Positions 7,419 through 14,811 of a stretch of 16,767 nt of DNA are shown one piece after another. The DNA is from Hohaiivirga sp031547465. GTDB taxonomy: Bacteria > Pseudomonadota > Alphaproteobacteria > Rhizobiales > Beijerinckiaceae. A program made the position numbers and the translations under genes. Every line of letters starts with the position of its first letter. The stretch's first letter is position 1. The stretch covers positions 1 to 16,767 of the forward strand of contig JAVBRX010000110.1 in NCBI GenBank assembly GCA_031547465.1, in the 5' to 3' direction. Below the pieces are notes generated by a model. That model saw only the letters and a list, made by a program, of their open reading frames with translations, was not told the origin of the DNA and searched no databases.

Positions 7419-9923
7419 CTACTGTCGCCTGGTCCCCCGTCCTTTGTCCATGGGCTTCAGTTGCGCCTCATATCTGGCGATCTCTTCTTCTGTTCTGCGC
7501 CTATCGGCATCGACATTCTGCCCGGTTTCTTCCTTCGCGTCCAAAGCCTTGAGGCGAAGTTGCAGCATTGCGACCGCCTGTTTCAGATCGCCGGTTTTTG
7601 CCAATAATTCGGCTTCCTGAAGCAGTATCTTGATTCGGCGATTGATGACGCCCCGATTGGCAGGGTATTTGGCAAAATCCTTGTCGCTGGCTTCATGGGC
7701 AATGCGGAAAAACTCGACCGCTTCATCGCTCTGTCCCATATCCCCCAGTTGGGTAGCGATATTCATTGCAGCGACGGCAAGGTCATCGAAGTCCATCATG
7801 TCGTCACCGAAGCGCTTTCTGATGGTCTGTGCCATATCGAAGGATTTCTTGTAGAACGGAAGGCGATTATTCGCGCCATTCCGGTTGTTGCCGATGTCGT
7901 TGTAATACGTCAGGGCCAGCCAAAACGTACGCGCCTGGCCGGAATGTTTCTCCAGTAGCAGGTCGACCACCCGGCCAAGCTCTTTCTCAGTTTTGTCTAC
8001 GTTCTGTCCCAGCGTGTCGAGTTGGTCGAACATCTGGCGCAAGGCCCATCCGTAATTGAGGAGTTCGTTATCGCCGAACGGTCGTCGCGCCAGAAGAATC
8101 CCCCGTAACCGTACACGCTCCCGAATGTAGTCTAGGGCACGCTGCTGCCGATCCAGCGCGTTGCTGGTTCTTGCGGCAATCTGGTTGAGAGATGCCGCAA
8201 TGTTTAGAAAGCCGGTCGGCGCATTGTCATCGAGATAGGATTTGGACAGAACGATGGCTCGTTGCGCGACGATGAGGGCGTCTCGATACTCGGATGAGTC
8301 CTCAAGACTGTCGGCCAGGCCATGCAACTGCGAAATGACGGCCTCCGTCTGACGGCGTTTGCGGTCTGTGTCGGTCTCGCCTTCCACAGGAGAAACATCC
8401 ACACTGGAAATCCGGCTGCCCAGGACATAATCGAGTGCGGCTTGCGTCAGTAGGGTCCGCCGCACGGCATCACCTTCCGCCTCCCTTCGCGCAGATCGGA
8501 TCGTCATGAAAAACTCTGCTAGATTGTCGCCGATCGGACGCGCTTGCAGCCAGTCAATCTCATCGCTGCGGATTTCGGCGATCTCGGCCTTGCGGTCCAT
8601 GGCCTTGAACAGATCGACGAGGCCATTTAGCAATTGAAACCTGGCAGACCGTTCGTCCACCAATCTGTTCGAGCGATCCCATTCATCGAAACAGGAAAGC
8701 GCCCTGCCTTTCAGCGAACGCCATTGTCCGTTCTCCGAGGACTTGAAATCGTCGACGATGATATGTTTGCTGGCTGTGACGATCCCCCACGGCAACCCGT
8801 GGATACGGACAGTTTCCGGAACGTTCTCCAGGGAGCCGCACAGGATCTGCATGGCTTTTACCCGGTCGCTTCTTGCCTGAACCTTCGCCTCCAGTATGGC
8901 GGGATAGAAATAGCCGTAAGCGATGCCGGTCAATTTCTTCTCCGCCCAGATGGGTGCCAGCAGTTGCCGCATTCGCTCCGCTTCGGCAAGTACCCGCTCC
9001 GGCTCGGAGCGTTGCAGGAAGATTTCGCCGCGATGATTATAGGCAGCGATCATTCTGGAAAGCACGCCGATATTCTTGGGTTTCAGCCGCAACAGATGCT
9101 CGTTCGCCTCGACATAGGCATCGACGTCGGCCATATCCTGCCGGTTCAGATCGATTTCCAGAATGTCGATGAAATTTCTGAGCCGGTTCAGATCGTCCGG
9201 CACAGACTTCCAACGAGCAGCGAACGCTTCGCGACTGCGCTTGAGCCAATCAGTCCGTTCCTTGGCAAAAGGATCGGTCTGCGGATCGTAATCCTCATCG
9301 TCATCGAAGGCCACCTGCCTGAACGCCCAGAAATACGCCGCACCGATATAGCGGTTACGGGCATCGTCGTTGGGCAGGGCACCTAGCCCCGTCTCGACCG
9401 ACGAGAGCGCCTTTTTCACGTCTTCAACGACTAATCGCCTATCCTCTTCGTTCCGGAAATGCAGATAAACCCTGGCGGTAAGCGCCACCGCCATCATCAA
9501 CGGATCCTTCTCCTTTTCGGCCAGGGAAACAAGAGCCTTGACACCACTTGCCCGCTCCTCTTCGTCCTCCCATCGTCTCAGCATATGTTGCTCGAACAGC
9601 AGAGCCGGATTGCCTGGCTTCGCTGCAAGTTCCTTTTCCAGATCGACCAGACGCCCCGACCGCACATCATCCGGTAAATCATTCTCGAATGCCTTCAACA
9701 GAAGCTGAAGCGGAACGCCGCCCGGGCTAGTTCCAAGAATGCACTCATCCGAAGCCTTGATGCAGAGGTAAGCATGGGGAGAAACAGGCGACCCTCCATC
9801 ATTCTGTTGCGCGATGGCGCTCTGACCCAGCACGATCAGGAGACCGGCAACGAGAACAGGGAGAAAATTGCGCATCGCAGCACTGGAGCAAGAACGGTTT
9901 GAGATGCTGATTTTTCCCACCAT
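7419..9923 (-). CDS. Large exported TPR-like helical-repeat protein of unknown function
   Basis: I do not recognise a named family. The 834-residue protein has a signal sequence whose core is residues 18-38, with A-I-A cleavage before Q39, so it should act in the periplasm or at the cell surface. Two cysteines, C54 and C61, follow close behind and could form a disulfide. Almost the whole mature part is predicted helix, with repeated pairs of amphipathic helices of TPR style. The clearest examples are the segment around GDMGQSDEAVEFFRIAHEA and the C-terminal ELLAKTGDLKQAVAMLQLR. No enzyme motif or later membrane segment is visible. The ATG at 9923 has a GAGGG element nine bases upstream; the ATG at 9875 would give a more normal 22-residue signal but has no binding site. 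ubiG lies upstream on the same strand with a gap of 65 bases. Confidence 0.72.
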   Translation of the reverse strand: MVGKISISNRSCSSAAMRNFLPVLVAGLLIVLGQSAIAQQNDGGSPVSPHAYLCIKASDECILGTSPGGVPLQLLLKAFENDLPDDVRSGRLVDLEKELAAKPGNPALLFEQHMLRRWEDEEERASGVKALVSLAEKEKDPLMMAVALTARVYLHFRNEEDRRLVVEDVKKALSSVETGLGALPNDDARNRYIGAAYFWAFRQVAFDDDEDYDPQTDPFAKERTDWLKRSREAFAARWKSVPDDLNRLRNFIDILEIDLNRQDMADVDAYVEANEHLLRLKPKNIGVLSRMIAAYNHRGEIFLQRSEPERVLAEAERMRQLLAPIWAEKKLTGIAYGYFYPAILEAKVQARSDRVKAMQILCGSLENVPETVRIHGLPWGIVTASKHIIVDDFKSSENGQWRSLKGRALSCFDEWDRSNRLVDERSARFQLLNGLVDLFKAMDRKAEIAEIRSDEIDWLQARPIGDNLAEFFMTIRSARREAEGDAVRRTLLTQAALDYVLGSRISSVDVSPVEGETDTDRKRRQTEAVISQLHGLADSLEDSSEYRDALIVAQRAIVLSKSYLDDNAPTGFLNIAASLNQIAARTSNALDRQQRALDYIRERVRLRGILLARRPFGDNELLNYGWALRQMFDQLDTLGQNVDKTEKELGRVVDLLLEKHSGQARTFWLALTYYNDIGNNRNGANNRLPFYKKSFDMAQTIRKRFGDDMMDFDDLAVAAMNIATQLGDMGQSDEAVEFFRIAHEASDKDFAKYPANRGVINRRIKILLQEAELLAKTGDLKQAVAMLQLRLKALDAKEETGQNVDADRRRTEEEIARYEAQLKPMDKGRGTRRQ

Positions 9924-9988
9924 TACGGTTTGCCCTCGTCCGATCTTCTAGATTTTGCCATGAACCGATTCGCCCCCCCCACCCCTCG

Positions 9989-10732
9989 TCAGCGCCTTAC
10001 TGCCGCAATCTGGTAGTTCACGGCCATATCGTCGGACACCCGCCATTCGCCGCTAAGCGGCGAGTACGCCACGCCCTTGGCGGTTTCAATCCGGAATCCT
10101 GCTTTTTCCAACGACCGGCGCAATTCGTCCGGGGTGACGAACTTATTCCATTGATGGGTGCCGCGCGGCAGCCAGCGCAGCAAGTATTCCGCTCCGACGA
10201 TTGCCAGGGCGAAGGAGCGCAACGTGCGGTTGAGGGTGGCCATGAACAGCATTCCGCCGGGTTTGACGGCGGCGCAACAGGCGGCAACGAAGGCGTCGAC
10301 ATCGGCGACATGCTCCACCACCTCCATGGCAAGGACAATGTCGAAGCGTTCGCCGCGCTCCACCGCCTGTTCCAGGGTCTCGTTGGCGTAAGCGATGTCG
10401 AGACCGGACTTTTCGGCATGAAGCCGGGCCACGGAAACATTGGTCGGCGCGGGGTCGAGGCCGGTTACTCCCGCTCCCATTCGCGCCAGCGGCTCCGACA
10501 GGACGCCGCCGCCGCAGCCGACATCGACGACGCTCAGGCCGTCGAGGGCTTTGACGGCGCGCGGGTCGCGCCCGAAATGGCGGCATGATTCGTCATGCAC
10601 AAACTTCACCCGCACCGGATTGAACTGGTGCAGCGGACGCATCGGCCCCTTCGGATCCCACCAGGTGCGCGCCAGACGTTCAAATCGCTCGACTTCCGCT
10701 GGATCGACCGTGCCTGTTCTGCTGCCTGCCAT
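9989..10732 (-). CDS. ubiG: Ubiquinone biosynthesis O-methyltransferase
   Basis: UbiG carries out the two SAM-dependent O-methylation steps of ubiquinone biosynthesis in a membrane-associated complex. The 247-residue length is normal. The N-terminal ARTWWDPKGPMRPLHQFNPVR segment (about residues 21-41) is a UbiG hallmark. SAM motif I, V-V-D-V-G-C-G-G-G, is at 68-76; motif II L-A-M-E-V-V-E-H-V and the K-P-G-G motif follow. The C-terminal RGTHQWNKFVTPDEL segment is also typical. The ATG at 10732 has an excellent binding site (GGAGAGG, five bases upstream), which rules out the upstream GTG at 10759 because the site lies between them. The gene is divergent from lysC, a common arrangement in Rhizobiales. 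Confidence 0.96.
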   Translation of the reverse strand: MAGSRTGTVDPAEVERFERLARTWWDPKGPMRPLHQFNPVRVKFVHDESCRHFGRDPRAVKALDGLSVVDVGCGGGVLSEPLARMGAGVTGLDPAPTNVSVARLHAEKSGLDIAYANETLEQAVERGERFDIVLAMEVVEHVADVDAFVAACCAAVKPGGMLFMATLNRTLRSFALAIVGAEYLLRWLPRGTHQWNKFVTPDELRRSLEKAGFRIETAKGVAYSPLSGEWRVSDDMAVNYQIAAVRR

Positions 10733-10783
10733 GAAAACCTCTCCAAAAATCGGCCTCACCCTGCATCAGTCACGCGCAAAACG

Positions 10784-10816
10784 TTGACAGAATCCAGAGG
10801 GAGCGGCATTTATACA
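10784..10816 (+). promoter_or_regulatory. Candidate sigma-70-type promoter for lysC
   Basis: A perfect TTGACA at 10784-10789 is followed by TATACA at 10811-10816, overlapping TTTATA at 10809-10814. The spacer is 19-21 bases, longer than the ideal 17. Transcription would start near 10822 and leave a lysC leader of about 95 bases. This is a visual match only. Confidence 0.4.
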
Positions 10817-10848
10817 CGCCTTTTCCCGCACGGTCCGGGGTGAGGTTA

Positions 10849-10905
10849 ATGCCGGTCCGCGGCAGCTTCATAGCAGAAGCCGCCGCCAACATGCTCTTTT
10901 TTTAA
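10849..10905 (+). CDS. Possible 18-codon leader ORF upstream of lysC
   Basis: An ATG at 10849 opens an 18-codon frame reading MPVRGSFIAEAAANMLFF and ending at TAA 10903-10905, 13 bases before lysC. GGGGTGAGG just upstream could serve as a binding site, though GAGG is only three bases from the ATG. The peptide has no Lys or Thr, so it does not look like a classical amino-acid attenuation leader for aspartokinase. It may be a chance frame; comparison of related ubiG-lysC gaps would decide. Confidence 0.3.
   Translation: MPVRGSFIAEAAANMLFF
10859..10903 (+). promoter_or_regulatory. Hairpin and T-run in the lysC leader
   Basis: GCGGC (10859-10863) pairs with GCCGC (10882-10886), and GCTTC (10865-10869) pairs with GAAGC (10876-10880). 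Together they form a ten-pair stem with one A-C mismatch and a six-base loop. Seven T residues follow at 10897-10903. Ten bases separate stem and T-run, too many for a standard intrinsic terminator, so attenuation is only a possibility. The element sits inside the 18-codon ORF and just upstream of lysC. Confidence 0.45.
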
Positions 10906-10918
10906 GTTAGGCAGCCCG

Positions 10919-12163
10919 ATGCCCCGTTTGGTCATGAAATTCGGCGGAACCTCCGTCGCCGATGTCGGACGCATCCGTAATGTCGCGATGCATGTGAAAC
11001 GCGAGATCGACGCCGGATACGACGTCGCAGTCGTTCTCTCGGCCATGGCCGGGAAAACCAACGAACTCGTCGGCTGGTGCAAGGAAGCCGCTGCCGATTA
11101 CGACATGCGGGAATACGACACCGTCGTCGCCTCCGGCGAACAGGTGACATCCGGACTACTGGCGCTGATGCTCAACGGTATGGGTATTCCGGCCCGATCC
11201 TGGCAGGGCTGGCAGGTGCCGATCATGACGTCGGATGCCCACGGCTCAGCGAGAATCACCGCCATTGACGGTTCCGGTATCATCAAGGAATTCAAGGAAC
11301 GCAAGGCCGTGGCCGTGGTATCCGGCTTCCAGGGTGTCCATCAGCCGTCCGGGCGTATCACCACGCTCGGGCGCGGCGGCTCGGAGACCAGCGCCGTGGC
11401 GCTCGCCGCCGCGTTGCAGGCCGAGCGTTGCGACATTTATACCGATGTCGATGGTGTCTACACCACTGACCCGCGCATCGTGCCGAAAGCGCGCCGCCTT
11501 GACCGCATCTCCCACGAGGAAATGCTGGAAATGGCCTCGCTCGGCGCCAAGGTGCTTCAGGTGCGTTCGGTAGAACTCGCCATGCTGCACAAGGTTCCAA
11601 CCTATGTGCGCTCCAGTTTCGACGACCCGGCCGATCCAAAGCTCGGCACCCTCATCTGCGACGAAGAGGATATCATGGAACAGCAGATCGTCACCGGCAT
11701 CGCCTATTCGAAGGACGAAGCCCAAATCACCCTGCGCAGTGTGGCCGATCAGCCGGGTGTCGCCGCCGCGATATTCGTGCCGCTGGCCGAAGCCAACATC
11801 AATGTCGACATGATCATCCAGGTCGCGTCGTCCGGGGGCGATGCCACCACCGACATCACGTTCACGGTGCCGGAATCGGAATACCAGCGCGCCATCGGCA
11901 TTCTTACCGTCAACAAGGACAATATCCGCTTCCGGGAGATCGAGGGCGAGACCGAGGTCGTCAAAGTTTCTGCCATCGGCATCGGGATGCGCAGCCATGC
12001 AGGCGTCGCTGCCAAAGCATTCAAGGCACTGGCCGACAAGGGCGTCAACATCCGCGCCATCACTACCTCCGAGATCAAGTTTTCAGTGCTGATCGATTCG
12101 GCCTATACGGAACTCGCCGTCAGAACCCTGCACTCCCTGTACGGCCTCGACCATCCGGGCTGA
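10919..12163 (+). CDS. lysC: Aspartokinase
   Basis: Aspartokinase phosphorylates aspartate as the first step to lysine, threonine, methionine and diaminopimelate for the cell wall. The 414-residue protein has the monofunctional layout. The kinase domain (about 1-250) carries KFGGTS at 7-12, the SGEQVTSGLL motif, TTLGRGGSETSA at 148-159 and the DVDGVYTTDPR segment. Two ACT domains fill about 265-410 (ITLRSVADQPGVAA and AIGIGMRSHAGVAAKAF), where feedback effectors such as lysine or threonine should bind. The ATG at 10919 gives the expected N-terminus, MPRLVMKFGGTS. An internal ATG at residue 253 with its own binding site could give a separate C-terminal subunit. The gene is divergent from ubiG, and ptsP follows after a long gap. 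Confidence 0.97.
   Translation: MPRLVMKFGGTSVADVGRIRNVAMHVKREIDAGYDVAVVLSAMAGKTNELVGWCKEAAADYDMREYDTVVASGEQVTSGLLALMLNGMGIPARSWQGWQVPIMTSDAHGSARITAIDGSGIIKEFKERKAVAVVSGFQGVHQPSGRITTLGRGGSETSAVALAAALQAERCDIYTDVDGVYTTDPRIVPKARRLDRISHEEMLEMASLGAKVLQVRSVELAMLHKVPTYVRSSFDDPADPKLGTLICDEEDIMEQQIVTGIAYSKDEAQITLRSVADQPGVAAAIFVPLAEANINVDMIIQVASSGGDATTDITFTVPESEYQRAIGILTVNKDNIRFREIEGETEVVKVSAIGIGMRSHAGVAAKAFKALADKGVNIRAITTSEIKFSVLIDSAYTELAVRTLHSLYGLDHPG
11664..11677 (+). promoter_or_regulatory. Candidate internal ribosome binding site and start in lysC
   Basis: AAGAGGA at 11664-11670 stands four bases before an in-frame ATG at 11675 (Met253). Initiation there would make a 162-residue protein containing only the two ACT domains. 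In Corynebacterium glutamicum and Bacillus subtilis the aspartokinase beta subunit is made from such an internal start at about the same place. Whether it is used here cannot be told from sequence. Confidence 0.45.
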
Positions 12164-12506
12164 GCAGCGTTCTCCGATTGCGTTTTCTCTGGGGCTAAAC
12201 CGTATCTCCAGCCTATCGCCGTTTCTTTCTGCAAGGCTGGAATGCTAGACAGGGAACGATCTGCCGTCCTGGCGAGGGGTCCCTCGCGAATGCTGGCAAT
12301 CGCTGCCTGCCGTCCCATCTTGAAAAAGGGCGCACTCGTATGTGTCCCTTGCCCGAAAAAAACCGTCATGACCGGATCAATTCCGCTCCGGTCTCGCCGA
12401 CATCGATGCAAGACCGCCCTTGAAACCTGCAAGCCGCTCCTTACCAACCGGAGCGGAGAATGGATGACACGGACATGATTGGCGAACCCGTCATGTTGGG
12501 TGCGGG
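12164..12506. other. Long lysC-ptsP intergenic region with overlapping inverted repeats
   Basis: I see no convincing gene in these 343 bases. A 78-codon frame at 12242-12478 resembles no family. The region holds three competing hairpins. 12370-12376 pairs with 12387-12393 (seven pairs). 12382-12392 pairs with 12447-12457 (eleven perfect pairs, TCCGCTCCGGT). 12434-12440 pairs with 12450-12456 (seven pairs). The first two cannot form together, nor can the last two. No T-run follows any of them on the + strand, so none is a standard terminator. A ptsP leader or a small RNA is possible. Confidence 0.5.
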
Positions 12507-14768
12507 ATGCTAGGGGCGCTGGGCGGCCCGCGCGTCCTACTGCGCCGCCTCCGCGAAATCATGGCGGAGCCGGTGAGCGCACAGGTACGCCTTGACAAGA
12601 TCGTCGTCCTGATCGCCGCCAACATGGTGGCCGAAGTCTGCTCCGTCTACGTGATCCAGGACGACAATGTCCTCGAACTCTATGCAACGGAAGGACTCAA
12701 CAAGCAGGCGGTACATGCCACCCGTCTGAAGACCGGCGAGGGCCTCGTTGGCCTCATTGCCCAGAAGGCAGAGCCGCTCGCCCTTTCGGATGCGCAAGCG
12801 CATCCCTCCTTCTCCTACCGTCCGGAAACCGGCGAGGAAATCTATCATGCGTTCCTCGGCGTGCCGCTGCTGCGTGCCGGTAACCTCCTCGGCGTTCTGG
12901 TAGTCCAGAACAAAACGCACCGCCTCTACACCGAAGAAGAGATCGAAGCGTTGCAGACCACCGCCATGGTGGTGGCGGAGATGGTGGCTTCCGGCGAATT
13001 GCAGGCCCTCGCCCCGCAAGGTACGCGCATGGCGCTGAAACGCCCCCTGTCCCTCAAGGGCGCAATGCTAGCCGATGGTCTCGGTCTCGGCCATGCGGTG
13101 CTGCACGAACCGCGCATCGTCATCAAGAATCTCATCGCCGAAAACCTGGAAGCGGAAGTCGAGCGCCTCGATGCGGCAATCTCCGAGGTGCGCGCCTCGA
13201 TTGACCAGTTGATCGAACGCGGCGATGTCTCGCATCACGGCGAGCATCGGGAGGTTCTGGAAACCTTCCGCATGTTCGCGCACGATCCCGGCTGGTTGAG
13301 GCGGATGCGCGAGGCAGTTTTATCCGGACTGACGGCGGAAGCCGCCGTTGAGCGCGTGCAATCCGACAACCGGGCCAGGATCCTGCGCCAGACCGACCCC
13401 TACCTGCGTGACCGGCTGCACGATCTCGACGATCTTGCCAACCGGCTGCTGCACCGGCTGATCGGCAACGATCTCGATGCCTATCGCGGACCGTTGCCGA
13501 ACAATGCCATCCTCGTCGCCCGGTCGATGGGGCCTGCGGCGCTGCTCGATTACGACCGCTCGCGCCTGCGCGGCCTTGTCCTTGAAGAAGGCGGACCGAC
13601 GAGCCATGTCGCCATCGTCGCCCGAGCGCTCGGCATTCCAGCGGTCAGCGAAGTGGCGAACATTACTTCGACGGTCGAAACAGGAGATGCGATCATCGTC
13701 GACGGCGGAACCGGCGATGTGCAGGTCCGCCCGTTGCCGGATGTCGAGGCATCCTACGCCGAGAAGGCCCGGCTGCGCACCCGCAAGCGCGAACAGTACC
13801 GCAAGCTGCGCGACCAGCCCTCCGTTACCCGCGACAACGTTGCCATTTCCCTGAACCTGAATATCGGCTTGCCCATCGATCTGCCGCATGTCGAAGAGGC
13901 GGGGGCTGACGGCATAGGCCTGTTTCGCACCGAATTGCAGTTCATGGTCTCCGAGCGCTTGCCCTCCACCGCCGAGCAGCAGGCGCTTTACGAGGAAGTA
14001 TTCGCCGCCGTCGGCGACAAGCCGGTAACATTCCGCACCCTTGATGTCGGCGGCGACAAGGTATTGCCATACATGCCGACAGTCGAGGAGGAAAACCCGG
14101 CGCTCGGCTGGCGGGCGATCCGCATCGGTCTCGACCGCCCCGGGCTGCTACGCGCCCAGGTGCGGGCGCTGTTGCGCGCCGCCACCGGCAGGACATTGCG
14201 AATCATGTTCCCGATGATCGCTACTTGCGAAGAGTTTTACCGGGCGCAGGCGATCGTCGAACGCGAGAAAAACTATCTGAAGAGCCACGGCGCGCCATTG
14301 CCGGAGCAGGTCAAGCTCGGTGTCATGATCGAGGTGCCGTCACTATTGTTTCAACTCGACGAGATGTGCCGCATCACCGATTTCCTTTCCGTCGGCTCCA
14401 ACGACCTGATGCAGTTCCTGTTCGCGGCGGACCGCGACAACCGCATGGTGGCGAACCGGTTCGACACGCTGAGCATCTCGGCGATGCGGGCAATGAAAGC
14501 CATCGCAGCCGAAGCCACCGCAGCCGATTGCCAGTTCACCGTCTGCGGCGAGATCGGCGGCAGGCCGCTGGAGGCCATGGCGCTGATCGGCCTCGGTTTT
14601 CGCCGCCTGTCGATGTCGACTGCCTCCCTCGGCCCGGTGAAGGCAATGTTATTAAAACTGAACGTAGCCGATCTCACTGCCTTCATGGACGAAGAGCTAA
14701 AACGGGGTTGCGGTTCCGTACGAGGGAATCTATTGGCGTTCGCGGAGAAGGCCGGGGTACCCGTTTAG
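12507..14768 (+). CDS. ptsP: Phosphoenolpyruvate-protein phosphotransferase of the nitrogen PTS (GAF-EI-Ntr)
   Basis: PtsP takes phosphate from phosphoenolpyruvate and passes it to NPr (PtsO), the first step of the regulatory nitrogen PTS. The 753-residue length fits. An N-terminal GAF domain spans about 20-155; in this family it senses nitrogen status, with glutamine reported as a ligand. The EI N-terminal helical region follows (about 175-300). The swivelling phosphohistidine domain has G-G-P-T-S-H-V-A with His367 as the phosphorylated residue. The TIM-barrel PEP domain (about 415-735) carries GLFRTELQFM, RTLDVGGDK, VGSNDLMQF and C-G-E-I-G-G with the catalytic-type Cys680. The start MLGALGGPRVLLRRLREIM matches relatives; its binding site is weak. 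prfA begins 43 bases downstream on the same strand. Confidence 0.96.
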   Translation: MLGALGGPRVLLRRLREIMAEPVSAQVRLDKIVVLIAANMVAEVCSVYVIQDDNVLELYATEGLNKQAVHATRLKTGEGLVGLIAQKAEPLALSDAQAHPSFSYRPETGEEIYHAFLGVPLLRAGNLLGVLVVQNKTHRLYTEEEIEALQTTAMVVAEMVASGELQALAPQGTRMALKRPLSLKGAMLADGLGLGHAVLHEPRIVIKNLIAENLEAEVERLDAAISEVRASIDQLIERGDVSHHGEHREVLETFRMFAHDPGWLRRMREAVLSGLTAEAAVERVQSDNRARILRQTDPYLRDRLHDLDDLANRLLHRLIGNDLDAYRGPLPNNAILVARSMGPAALLDYDRSRLRGLVLEEGGPTSHVAIVARALGIPAVSEVANITSTVETGDAIIVDGGTGDVQVRPLPDVEASYAEKARLRTRKREQYRKLRDQPSVTRDNVAISLNLNIGLPIDLPHVEEAGADGIGLFRTELQFMVSERLPSTAEQQALYEEVFAAVGDKPVTFRTLDVGGDKVLPYMPTVEEENPALGWRAIRIGLDRPGLLRAQVRALLRAATGRTLRIMFPMIATCEEFYRAQAIVEREKNYLKSHGAPLPEQVKLGVMIEVPSLLFQLDEMCRITDFLSVGSNDLMQFLFAADRDNRMVANRFDTLSISAMRAMKAIAAEATAADCQFTVCGEIGGRPLEAMALIGLGFRRLSMSTASLGPVKAMLLKLNVADLTAFMDEELKRGCGSVRGNLLAFAEKAGVPV

Positions 14769-14811
14769 CGCGCCGCCAATCCGACGCGACCAGTCTCCCC
14801 TGTTTACGACC

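Noticed and set aside
8634..9386. 250-codon plus-strand frame opposite the helical-repeat gene
   Set aside because: It lacks a signal or domain, while the opposite strand has one continuous 834-codon frame with a signal sequence and a binding site.
9973..9980. Run of eight C between ubiG and the helical-repeat gene
   Set aside because: A slippage-prone tract could vary in length, but it lies 50 bases before the start of the helical-repeat gene, outside any coding frame or promoter I can identify.
11246..11998. 250-codon minus-strand frame inside lysC
   Set aside because: It is a codon-position shadow of aspartokinase, with His- and Asp-rich composition typical of antisense translation.
12322..12350. 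Hairpin with a T5 run on the minus strand (AAGGG with CCCTT)
   Set aside because: It resembles a weak terminator only for minus-strand transcription, but no minus-strand gene nearby would use it and the stem is broken by unpaired bases.
12242..12478. 78-codon plus-strand frame in the lysC-ptsP gap
   Set aside because: There is no binding site or family resemblance, and the region is dominated by overlapping inverted repeats that would constrain it as RNA rather than protein.
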